Assembly (NCBI GenBank): GCA_029204225.1 | Contig: CM055092.1 | Coordinates: forward strand, 26,060,122-26,124,121 | DNA from: Diphasiastrum complanatum | Taxonomy: Eukaryota > Streptophyta > Lycopodiopsida > Lycopodiales > Lycopodiaceae | Length of the DNA stretch: 64,000 nt | Direction: 5' to 3' | Shown: positions 36,072 through 45,290 of the stretch, one piece after another | How positions within the stretch are numbered: position 1 is the stretch's first letter | How the letters are laid out: each line of letters starts with the position of its first letter | Translations under genes and position numbers: made by a program | Notes under the pieces: model-generated | The model's database searches: none | What the model saw: only the letters and a program-made list of their open reading frames with translations | Told to the model about the DNA's origin: nothing

Positions 36072-36422
36072 CATTAGGGCCCTTTTTAAACTCAAAAAGG
36101 GCCTCTTCCTTGCCTAAACATGTTTGCTAATTAGGATTAATTAACTCATTAATCATCCTATGTGGCAGTTCACCCTGGGTTTATCATGGGTTAACTTCTA
36201 TTTTAGTAGGCTTCACTTAGGCCTAACATAATATAGAAAGGACACCTAATTTTTAATGTAGTCAAAAAATTTAAATCCAATATAACATCTATTTTTTCAA
36301 GCCCTTCAAAATTCATCTTTTTAAGCTTAGAATGAGTGAAAAGGGGGCCCGATATTTTCTTGGGCCCCCATTTTGAAAAAAAAAAAATTGAAAAAAAAAG
36401 GGGGGAGGGGGATGGGTGTACA

Positions 36423-36464
<42 letters not shown>

Positions 36465-36530
36465 CGCCCCCTTCCTTGTACCCTTGTACCCCCTCCCCCC
36501 CCCCCTCTCTCCCTCAGGGCCAGTTGGCCC
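36072..36530. mobile_element. unidentified insertion in copia E RT with GGGCCC hairpins and a poly-C tract
   Basis: Starts near AGGGCCCTTTTTAAACTC (with the inverse AAAAAGGGCC beside it) and ends before GTCAGACATAGC, where RT resumes (SDIAFVVSSLSQFM). It holds a hairpin GGGGGCCC/GGGCCCCC at about 36344-36370, A-runs and a 39-C homopolymer. No target duplication could be assigned. Some RT codons (the GSLMY region) are missing at the junction. Confidence 0.55.
36425..36463 (+). repeat. poly-C tract, 39 consecutive C
   Basis: C-only from 36425 to 36463, followed by GCG and more C-rich DNA to about 36505. Gly- or Pro-only ORFs across it are artefacts. It is unusually long for nuclear DNA, and its length may be unreliable in an assembly. 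Confidence 0.95.
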
Positions 36531-37175
36531 GTCAGACATAGCTTTTGTAGTCAGTTCCTTAAGTCAATTTATGACTGATCATGGTATTACACATTGGAAG
36601 ACTCTTATCAGAGTTTTGAGATATCTTTGAGCTACTATGGACTTTTTCATTTTTTATGGAGGAGTCGACAATGACAAACTCAATATTCTCAATGGTTATT
36701 CTGATGCAAATTGGGCAGGAGATGTAGATAGTCGTAAACCCACTTCTGGATTTACATTCTTCCTCAACAATGGTCCCATTTCATGGAATAGTCAAAAAAA
36801 ACTTCGGTTGCTCTATCTTCTACTGAATCGGAGTATATCATAGCCTCTCAAGCTACAAAGGAAGCAATATGATTGAGAAACTTACTTTCATATGTCAATC
36901 TGAAACAATATGGTTCCACAATTTTATTTTTTGATAATCAAAATGTTATTGCTTTATTAGCCAATCCTAGATTTCATTCTAGGAGTAAACACATTGAGAT
37001 TAAGTATCACTATGTCAGAAGCAAAGTTCTTGACAAAGAGGTAAACTTGCAGTACTGTCGAACGCAAGATATGACAACATATATTTTCACTAAAGCATTA
37101 AGCTTGGATGCACACAAATTTTTGTGCAGAACTAAGTTTGAAGGTCAAAGCATTCATGGATTCAGATTAAGATAG
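36531..37175 (+). pseudogene. copia E RT end and RNase H
   Basis: Reads SDIAFVVSSLSQFMTDHGIT, HWKTLIRVLRYL, then NGYSDANWAGDVDSRKPTSG (RNase H), a frameshift, FFDNQNVIALLANPRFHSRS, HIEIKYHYVRSKVLDKEV and the normal C-terminal region TYIFTKALSLDAHKFLCRTK. The stop at 37173 is 3 bp before the 3' LTR start (TGTTGG at 37178). Confidence 0.9.
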
Positions 37176-37177
37176 AG

Positions 37178-37192
37178 TGTTGGATTATTCTA
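37178..37192 (+). repeat. first 15 bp of the E 3' LTR, split off by element F
   Basis: TGTTGGATTATTCTA, followed directly by element F. The last five bases, TTCTA (37188-37192), recur at 42621-42625 as the target duplication of F, after which the LTR continues. Confidence 0.9.
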
Positions 37193-37831
37193 TGTGAAGG
37201 ATTTTAGATCATTCAAGATCCAATCCATGTCCCTGATCTTTGGTTACAATAAGGAGCAAACCAACAATCCTGCCGATGTAAAAAAATCAGCATCTACATA
37301 CAAAATGAGATGCAAACTCTAAGAGATATTGATCAAACATGAACCAGAACATAAAATATGTTTGTTGTCCGTACAATTACAATAGCCTACTGTATTTCAC
37401 ACGTGTGGAACCAAAAATAGCAATAAATGAACATTCTACACACAAGATTGCAAGATAACACCAAGATAGTGCACCAATCATGTAGTAGAACCCAAAGAGA
37501 ATCATGTATAATGATGAAATGAGAGAGAGAAGAGAGAAGATGTGTCTCTCCACGAGTTACATCCTTTTATAGAGTGTCCAAACCCTATTTGTCCATTTGG
37601 CTTTCCCTCCAAAATGTAAACCCTACTATTTTTGGGTCTAGATTCAAATTTGAATCTCTCTCAAACTCGACTACCAACTTTCCCACACTTTCAAAAAGTG
37701 TTGATTGAATGTATTTTAAACTAATATAACTTCAAAAAGTTTATCTCTAAGTCTAAAATGAGTTTTGGCCTCTTATTGATAATTTACCAAAATATGACTA
37801 AACTAGACTAAACTAGTTGAAATCTCTCACA
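37193..37831 (-). repeat. 3' LTR of element F (639 bp)
   Basis: Ends TGTGAAGG and CTCTCACA. TATA box on the minus strand TATAAAAGG (37563-37571). TTCACACGTGTGGAA at 37396-37410. It is longer than the 5' LTR, which has lost about 198 bp (equivalent to 37198-37395). Confidence 0.92.
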
Positions 37832-37841
37832 CTCCCTCTTC
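37832..37841 (-). other. polypurine tract of element F
   Basis: Minus strand GAAGAGGGAG directly precedes TGTGAGAG, the LTR start. Confidence 0.85.
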
Positions 37842-39453
37842 AACTAGTTTTGGCATAGTTTTCACAATAGAACTTTGATCCAACTTTAGAATGATCTCCA
37901 TCCTAAGTATAGATCTCCTTTATGAGGTTCTAAAGTATTTTTCATAATTGATATAGAGAATAGTGTCCAAATTGGATGCTTCACTATCTCTTACATCAAT
38001 TTTACACATCAAGATATAACTAGAACATGAAAAACCAAAAAGAATGTGAATGAAATGATTCCTCCATGTTTCAAACTTTGAACTCTCTGAAAAATTACAG
38101 AAACAAAACAATAAATGTGAGTGATGACTATTTGCTTGCTTGTCTCCTCCAACTTTGTCCTTTCTTGATATGTCTCCACCATAAAACTCCATGAATGAGC
38201 CTCCATCTCCATCTTGCCACAAGATATCATTAAACTTTGATGACTTGGCCATGAATGAGTGACATAATGAACCTCCATTAGCTTCATTTCTATCAGCAAA
38301 ACCAGCCAAGAATGCTAGTACAACTCCAACAATAAGATATTGCAAGACAATGTAGCTAGTTTGTCCATATCTTGACAATTTGCACACATCCACATGAAAT
38401 AGCTCAAACATGAGATAGAATAAGAAAGTAAACTTGAACAACACTTCCTTGATGCTCCTTTGACCTTACTTGAGTCTTCAATAAGTTGCAAAAACAGATC
38501 CAAAACATCTTTGCCAAATAACCTTCCTCTGACTAGCTCCAAATTGCCATTTTTCCTTTTGTGTTGTTGAAGCCCTTTGAGATCAACCTCTTGATCATCA
38601 ACTTGACCATCAAAGTCATTGAACAAACTTTGTTTTCCAGATCCATTACTTGCTTTTACAACATGAAAACCATGAGAACCAATATCCACTTGCATAGCAT
38701 CATCTACACAAGAAAATTCTCCAAAACATGTGAGTAAAGCAAAGTGAGTCACTTCCACTTGCTTACCTTTCTCTTAATCATCAAAGGTATCAAAGATATG
38801 AATATCTTCAGACCTAAACCTCTGGAAATACTCCCTCTCAAACATATGACCTAGCCAACAAGATCTCATCAATGCTTGATCTCGATCTTCCATAAAGTCT
38901 AGTAAAAACAATGTCACCAATGTCACCATCATAAATCAAAAGATAGATTCCAAAATTTCCATCCAACATGAAGTAGAGTAGGTGAAGATGAGTATCAAAC
39001 CTAATAAATCTAGTCTTCTTGAGTCCACAACAAACCTCAATAAGATCACCAATGAGATCTCCTTTGTCTTGAAGAAATTGCTTCTCGATTTGCTCCATGT
39101 AGTCTTCTCCAACCAACCTTTTGCCATCTCGATCATGAGTGATCAATTCACAATCATAGAATCCTTTGAGTTGATGAAGAGATGTGAGATCCATGCACTG
39201 GATCTTCCCAAGAACCAATCTTCCATTGCTCTTTCCTTCATAAGACTCTCTCTTAATGATTGCATCATAAGAAGTAGAAACCTCAAAACATTAGAAGCCT
39301 TAAAAAAAAAGATTAGTACCTTCAACATAAGGATAATTGAAGTACTCTCTTTTTTCAAACAAGAACTTCTACTCAATGTTTTAGGTAATGACTCAAATGA
39401 TAATGATTCTTCCTCACTATCATTCACAATGACATCATTCAAAGTACCTCCTC
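37842..39453 (-). other. non-pol cargo region of element F
   Basis: This fills the place of integrase, RT and RNase H. Several mid-length minus-strand frames exist (39442-39143, 39218-38838, 38758-38315, 38444-37920), in alternating frames. They show acidic and hydrophobic stretches but no motif I can name. They are not recognisable pol decay: no DDE, YVDD or RNase H motif is seen in any frame. The source could be host DNA or older element DNA. Confidence 0.6.
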
Positions 39454-40662
39454 CTACTTTGAACTCTTCACATACTTCTCTTCTTCTTGACTTGTGCCAT
39501 TATCTCCCTCACCAAGTCTCTTGATAGAACCATTTGATCTACTCTCTTTATGAAGACATGTGACTCCACTTGCTGGAACATTTGATCTACTCTCTTTATG
39601 AAGACATGTGACTCCACTTGCTGGAAAAATGACTTTCTTGGACTCATCACAAAAGAATGTAGAAGAACCACCTCCTTCATGAATGCACCTAGCAACATCT
39701 TTTTCCATATGATCAAAGAAATCATTAGCAACAATCTTTTCCAAGGAAGAACCTTCACCACCTCCATTGATGAAGTTAGCTCTTTCCTTACCTTTTGCAT
39801 GCTTGCACTTGCCATGAAAAACCATTGAAACAACATCATTATCCTCAAGACTAGCCAATTTAGCACAAAGATGAACATCTCCAAGAAGCATATTAGATCT
39901 TGACCTAGATCTAGCATAAGGAAGCTTTTTAGACTTTGCATAAGATCCACCAATATTATTGATGCTAAAAGGTAACTTTGGAAAGTTGAGACCAATCTCC
40001 TTTTCCATTCCATCTTTTTTGTTAGCCATAACAAAAGCATCAGGCTTGAAAAGTCTACCTTGTCTATTGCCCCTAACAACCAAGATTTCTTCCTTTGTAA
40101 TGAAACAAACATCACCACCAAACTTTACCATGTATCCTTTCTCTATCATTTGACCAACACTTAGCAAATTCTTTGAAAGTGAAGGAATGTAAAGAACACC
40201 ATCAAGTCTTGCTTTCCTATTAGTAGAGAGACAAATAGGAATAGAACCAATACCTTCAATCACACACTCACCACCATTGGCCATGTGAATTGCTTTCTTG
40301 GCTCCATCATAAGTGACCAAAGAAGTAAATAACTCCTTGTGACTAGTCATGTGTGAACTAACTCCACTATCAATCCACCATGAATCTTTGTCACCTTCAT
40401 TTGATATTGGACTTGAAGAACACATCAAAAGAGAATCACCACCACCTAGATCCTCATCATTAGTAGTAAAGTTGATTTGCTTGCTACCTTCATCTCTTTG
40501 CTTCTTCAAACATTCATTTGCAAAATGCCCTTTGATTCCACAATAAAAGCATTTCAACTTAGAATTATCTTTTTTTTTGACAAAAGAAGAAGTCTCACCT
40601 TGATCTTGCCCTTTAGACCACTTGCCTTTGCCTTTGCCCTTGAACTTGCCTTTGATGAACAT
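39454..40662 (-). pseudogene. element F gag C-terminus, zinc knuckle, protease, fused to cargo (402 codons)
   Basis: Minus frame from 40662. A basic KGKFKGKGKGKWSKG stretch leads to zinc knuckle CFYCGIKGHFANEC and protease WWIDSGVSSHM (the active-site Asp-Ser-Gly is kept), then LPSLSKNLLSVGQM-like residues and GRLFKPDAFVMANKK of GAG-pre-integrase. After KKLPYARSRSRS the similarity to element A ends. About 165 further residues are unrelated and include a tandem duplication (VPASGVTCLHKESRSN, twice, 39535-39630). The frame is continuous with gag apart from one TAA at 40675. Confidence 0.88.
39535..39630 (-). repeat. tandem duplication in F cargo (two units of about 48 bp)
   Basis: The sequence gatctactctctttatgaag acatgtgactccacttgctggaa occurs twice back to back and keeps the reading frame. 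Confidence 0.9.
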
Positions 40663-40674
40663 AACATCCTCTTC

Positions 40675-41563
40675 TTAATGAGATGTCGATGTAGATCCAC
40701 CTCCTCTTGATTGAAGCCTATACTCCTCATTCACCAAAATCTCTTGCAAATCCACAATACTTGGCAAAGTCTTTTGAATAGAAAAACTTTGAACAAGATT
40801 AGCATGATCGTCCAACAAGCCATTAAGTATAACTTGAACAAGTTCTACTGCCTTAATGCTTTCATCAATACATGCTAACTCATCATTGAATGTTTTAACC
40901 CTCAAAACAAAAGCATGAGTACTCTCTTCCTTCTTTTGCAAACTTTGAAAGATTTGCCTCCTAAGAGTAAGCACTCTTGATGTAGACTTGGATTCATAAA
41001 GCTTCTTCAAAGCTTCCCAAGCCTCCAAAGATGATGTGCACTTACCAATCTCCTTGAGAAGCTCATTGGTAACATTCATTTTAATCATGTGTAGAGCTTT
41101 CTTTGCTCTCTTGTCATACCTCACTTGATCTTGAGGTGCTTGATGCCTCTCCTCCACACCTGCAACAATCTCCATCAACTCATTCATCTCCAATAAGGAC
41201 TCCATCCTCACCTTCCAAGTAGAATAGTTGATTGAGGTAAGCCTATCAAGTTAGAATTAAAGTTAGAATCACTGTGTTACTGTACTGTGGGTCCTATCAG
41301 TGGATAAGGATCAGTTGGCCTCGCCACGAGGCAAGTCGACGGGACACGCGTCCCGCCAACAGCAACCTGGGTCATGCATGGGTTGCCTGAGTGAACAGCT
41401 ATATGTATAGTGTAATTTCATTTTGAGAAATACAGTTGCTATGTGAGCTTGCTGAAGAGAGTGTTTTCTGTCTGTGTTACTGTGCAGCATGATCTGTGTT
41501 CCTGTGCAAAGCAAATTCTAAGTTATTATTGCTCTCCAACATAAAGCCTCCACTCATAGCCAT
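40675..41563 (-). pseudogene. element F gag, interrupted by solo LTR
   Basis: ATG at 41563 opens AMSGGFMLES. The frame is broken by the solo LTR (41249-41523) and resumes as DRLTSINYSTWKVRMESLL. It continues through KRAKKALHMIKMNVTNEL, FVLRVKTFNDELACIDES and VILNGLLDDHANLVQSF to TAA at 40677-40675. In element A the matching codon region reads LQED, so the stop is probably a C-to-T change in a Gln codon. The frame then continues without shift into the knuckle-protease part. Confidence 0.9.
41249..41523 (+). mobile_element. 275-bp solo LTR inside the gag of element F
   Basis: It reads AGTTAGAATT at one end and AATTCTAAGT at the other and matches the LTR of element J at 9060-9331 (which is on the opposite strand). 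It is flanked by TATCA (41244-41248) and TATTA (41524-41528), a 5-bp target duplication with one mismatch. Removing it with one flank copy restores gag codons (LES-NDRLT), which confirms the limits. The ends are not the usual TG..CA. Confidence 0.88.
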
Positions 41564-42152
41564 GTTGAAGTGACCTGATCTTCTTCTTTCAACCTGTTCC
41601 AATGCACAAAGCACTCTCTTGAATGTCAACAAATGAACTCAAGAAGAAATCACAAAGATATGAAACCTCTCAAATCTCTTCTAGCACTTCTAACTAGAAA
41701 ATCAACACATAGAATAGTGAAATCTTGATCAATCTATGATCTATCCTCAATCTAATGATTATTTCCACTTCCTAAGATTGAAAAACACTCAAACGACATT
41801 GAGTAATTTCACAAACTAGATATCCAATCAGAATTAGGATTTTGACAAAATCACAAAAAATTGAATATCTCAAATTCTACATGCAATTTCTAGAAACTTG
41901 ATATATCTTCTTGTAGACTCCAATAAGACCTTTCTAATGCACCAAAAGTCATCTAATTTAGTAAACCAAGTGTGAAATTGGAATTGATCAAGTATGTAAC
42001 CCTATATTGAGTTTTGACCTACAAAAAATCAATTCTACACATGCAAAAATGCTGATTTTTGAGTAGAAATCAATCTAGCATGCTCTAGCATTGGTTACTC
42101 CTCCAAATCCTTGCTAAAGATGGCTGATCCTTTCATAACCTGAAACACAAGA

Positions 42153-42164
42153 GCTCTGATACCA
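42153..42164 (-). other. primer-binding site of element F
   Basis: Minus strand TGGTATCAGAGC, initiator-Met type, adjacent to the 5' LTR. Confidence 0.95.
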
Positions 42165-42620
42165 TGTGATTCACACATGTGGAACCGAAAATAGCAATAA
42201 ATGAGCATTCTACACACAAGATTGCAAGATAACACCAAGATAGTGCACCAATGAGTAGTAGAACCCAAAGAGAACCATGTATAATGATGAAATGAGAGAG
42301 AGAAGAGAGAAGATGTGTCTCTCCACGATTTGCATCCTTTTATAGAGTGTCCAAACCCTATTTATCCATTTGGCTTTCCCTCCAAAATGTAAACCCTACT
42401 ATTTTTGGGTCTAGATTCAATGTACCCAACATTCAAATTTGAATCTCTCTCAAACTCAACTACCAACTTTCCCACACTTTCAAAAAGTGTTTATTGAATG
42501 TATTTTAAACTAATATAACTTCAAAAAGTTTATCTCTAAGTCTAAAATGAGTTTTGGCCTCTTATTGACAATTTACCAAAATATGACTAAACTAGACTAA
42601 ACTAGTTGAAATCTCTCACA
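42165..42620 (-). repeat. 5' LTR of element F, with internal deletion (456 bp)
   Basis: Near-identical to the 3' LTR where both exist, but it lacks about 198 bp next to the primer-binding site (TGTGA joins directly to TTCACACATGTGGAA). It has a 16-bp segment (near 42417-42434) missing from the 3' copy. TATA box at 42336-42344 is kept. Confidence 0.9.
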
Positions 42621-42625
42621 TTCTA

Positions 42626-43498
42626 CTCTTGGAGTGACTCAACCAAATAATTGATCTTTAATCTATTATCCAGTTCTGCAGTTTTATTCATGTTTTTACA
42701 CAATCTGTAGAATTATTCGGGAATCGCTCAACAGGTGGTTCCGACATATCGGACATCATCCGACTTATCGACGACGCCGACAAAAGCCGAAGGAGTCGAC
42801 CATGTCGATGAAAGACAATTAATGTTTCACTTGATATGAAGCTAAAGACTTGCCCTAGCTACTTTGCAAGTAAATTTTCGGGAAGTCCTAACTGGATGGA
42901 TGCCAACGCATTATGGCCAACTGGCTATTGTGACGTGCGACCTCATTAGCTGTCCTACTAGATACTCGTTAATTGCTTTAGTATAAATAGTTGATCATCA
43001 AATACTATCTTAGCTAATATTTAGAAGCTTAGTTTCTATCTTAGATCAGTATTGCTATTCGTTCTTACTGCTTATCAGTAGAAGTGCATCATACAAAGTT
43101 TTCAGTTACTCAGAGATAGTTTAGAGTACGCAATTTTCATCTGTAATTGTTTTGTGCTCTCATCATCTGATTTGTACATGGTACTTACTGAATCAATCTA
43201 TCTTTTTTATTGCGTTCAATATTATGTCGGAATGTATGCCTCTCTATACTAATCATTTGTAACTGATAAACCTCTTATTATTTTTGTCTATTCATTGCAA
43301 TACATCATTGTTTGGCTACGAAATCACTTTAGTGCTAATGATTTCAAAGCTGGTTGCTAAAAAATTGAACGTGACTTCTGTCATTATTGCTTGTTCAATA
43401 TTGATAGACATAGTCATGCATTAGGAAAGAAGGCCTATTGCGCTACACTCGATGAGTCGCTTACATCTTCGATTCACTTCACCTCCCTCTTTCCAACA
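42626..43498 (+). repeat. 3' LTR of copia E, main part
   Basis: Continues the 15 bp at 37178-37192 after removal of element F. It aligns with 32975-33860, including TATA box 42982-42990 and the CCAACA end at 43493-43498. Substitutions between the two LTRs are numerous, so E is clearly older than F. Confidence 0.92.
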
Positions 43499-44015
43499 TG
43501 CCGTACTAAATGCGATTTTCTAGCTGCTTTTCTGATCTTTTTTGGATAAAAGACGATGGCACACCACACTTAGTGGTGGCCGCCCTTCCCTCCACCTTAT
43601 ACACACGAAATTAAAGCTTGTTTTTTACTTATGGTGTGTCTCCTCTTCAAAGAGGAAGATGGCCGCCCTTCTACTTCTTGCTTAGCATCATGTTATGACT
43701 CTTGTACTCAAGAATATGGGCGCATTACCTAAGCGGGAGTAGGTTCACTCTTTATGTCCTATTTTTGGAATAATGATTGATGGATAATAACTGATGCTCA
43801 GTTATGACACCTGTCTTCCCCACTATACTAACTCCTACGATTTTGTGTTGTGGGATGGTGGCAAGTAACAGCTGAGTATCCTAAAATTTGCTTCGCTTCA
43901 TGGTACCTTGTACTATAAGACTTTATACAACTTTCTTTTTGCCTGTTAGCTATAAAATGAAGGGGTTCGAAGGGTTTGGTCTTGACTTGTCAAAGGGGAC
44001 TATGTGAAATCCCAT

Positions 44016-44016
<1 letters not shown>
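43499..44016. other. no recognised gene; TATA-like site at its end
   Basis: CTATAAAATG at about 43950-43959 precedes a CT-rich run, a layout like a plant promoter and 5' UTR, but no coding sequence follows on the plus strand. Confidence 0.35.

Positions 44017-44067
<51 letters not shown>
44017..44067 (+). repeat. (CT)n microsatellite
   Basis: 51 bp pure CT, continuing imperfectly to about 44090. A smaller, imperfect CT run occurs at 44466-44527. Confidence 0.97.
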
Positions 44068-44070
<3 letters not shown>

Positions 44071-44561
44071 CTCTCCCTCTCCCTCTTCTGTGCTCTTTCT
44101 TTGTCTGCTGCGCGGAATCCCACATCTGATGCACACATCCACTTGCTGCGTTTTGATCACAACTCTTAGTTATCCTCCTAACTGCAGTTAGATGGCCAGC
44201 AAACGAAGAAGATTTGCATTTACTACCTAGAAAATGATGAAGATGTGCATTTATTGTCAGTTTTTTGTGCTGCTTTTTGCTAGGAAGAGAGAGTTGATCC
44301 TCCAGCAACGATCATCTTCATGGCAACAGGACGTTGTGGATAGCCGTGAAAACTGAGAAAATATACATGTGGTAGGTGTGAGATGTGAGGCACGGTGGGA
44401 AGCTACAACAATGTGTTGTGCCCCCTGTTCTGGTGGCTGGCCACACTACATGTGGCCAGTGCATCTCTCTCTCCCTCTCCCGTGCTCTCTCTCTCTCATT
44501 GTCTGTCTGTCTCTCTCTCTCTCTCTCGGATTTCGATTACAAATGATAGAAAAATGGGCCC

Positions 44562-44611
44562 TATATTATTTAATGGGCCCTATATTATGCAAAATAATAT
44601 AGGGCCCAAAA
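44562..44611. repeat. GGGCCC hairpin cluster
   Basis: Three copies of GGGCCCTATATTAT: two direct (about 44560-44573 and 44577-44590) and one inverse (about 44595-44609). Copies two and three form a perfect 14-bp stem with a loop of about 5 nt. Copies one and three form a second stem of about 15 bp. It resembles the GGGCCC-rich insertion at 36072. Confidence 0.8.
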
Positions 44612-44865
44612 GGGCCTTAAAATCTGCCGAACGACAATTACGTCTAAGGGAAGCGCCCTTCCCCTGTTGTGATAACCAATAGATTTTTTTTTGTTTTAAA
44701 TTAATTTTAAATAGTTTAAGGTAACTACTTGCATGTTTTTAAATATAATATATTCGTAGTCTACGACTTTTCAAAAATAGCAAGTCCTAAATTTATGTGT
44801 ATATCCAATTTTCCAAAACTATCAATATATACATTATGCATTTTTTTTAAAATAGCAACTGAACC

Positions 44866-44990
44866 TTGGCGGGGGGAGGGTCACCCTCCAAGGGCATTAC
44901 TCCTAGGAAGGGCGTCCGCCCGAGGAGGAAAGCCCTTCCTCGGGCAGAATGCCCCGAGGAGGCGTCCTTCCTTGGAGTGTAAGGTGCTTT
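44866..44990. repeat. GC-rich palindromic patch
   Basis: The words GAGGAGG, CCCTTCC, CCCGAGGA and TCCTCGGG recur in direct and inverse order, with stems such as CCCGAGGA/TCCTCGGG (44919-44944). The outer words CCTCCAAGG and CCTTGGAG are also inverse. Nothing coding is supported. Confidence 0.75.
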
Positions 44991-45290
44991 TGAGAATTTT
45001 TAAAAATAGCAAATATACATTACAGCTTGTAAAGTATTTATTGCTCTTATGATTTTCAAATAGTAATTTCAAGTGCAATATTATGCCAACTAAGGCAACC
45101 TCCAAATACAAGGTTGTTACTAAAAATTGGAAGATATAATTCTTCCACACTGGAGAATATAGTTGAATGTATAAACATTAGCAAACTTGGTGGCTTTTTC
45201 AAATTTTGCATGTATCCCTTGGTGAGCACTTGGGTTTTATATTGGAAATTGGAATATTGGCTTAAGTAGATATGTGACTAAAGATGGCAT
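44991..45290. other. 3' flank of CYP703
   Basis: AT-rich sequence with no ORF. An AATATAAA-like polyadenylation signal on the minus strand lies near 45236-45246. Confidence 0.4.

Larger units (their letters stand above)
37193..42620 (-). mobile_element. complete non-autonomous copia element F (5,428 bp) with 5-bp target duplication
   Basis: Minus-strand order: 5' LTR 42620-42165, primer-binding site 42164-42153, leader, gag from 41563, protease, part of GAG-pre-integrase, about 2 kb of non-pol sequence, polypurine tract 37841-37832, 3' LTR 37831-37193. The target duplication TTCTA (37188-37192 and 42621-42625) is perfect. Integrase core, RT and RNase H are absent. Elements that keep gag but lose pol are known in plants (TR-GAG type) and depend on partners; element A carries a closely related gag-protease-integrase and LTR. 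Confidence 0.92.
32967..43498 (+). mobile_element. Ty1/copia retrotransposon E, host of nested insertions
   Basis: Bounded by two LTRs of about 890 bp in direct orientation. A primer-binding site follows the first. Pol remnants run from 33960 to 37175, and the second LTR is split by element F. Gag and most of protease are missing: only about 90 bp lie between the primer-binding site and the end of protease. Many stops and frameshifts show that it is old. The five bases flanking the two LTRs (TTCCT and TGCCG) do not match, so the target duplication is lost or the left end is slightly misplaced. Confidence 0.9.

Noticed and set aside
36327-36630. Pro-rich and Gly-rich ORFs
   Set aside because: Translation of the 39-C homopolymer; not coding.
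37842-39218. Decayed RT/integrase in the cargo of element F
   Set aside because: None of the expected motifs (HSD..., GVAERKN, YVDD, SSTEAEY) is visible in any frame, although these survive well in much older copies nearby.
43950-44067. Plant gene promoter (TATAAAA followed by CT-rich leader)
   Set aside because: No coding sequence follows on the plus strand; the arrangement is probably chance next to a microsatellite.
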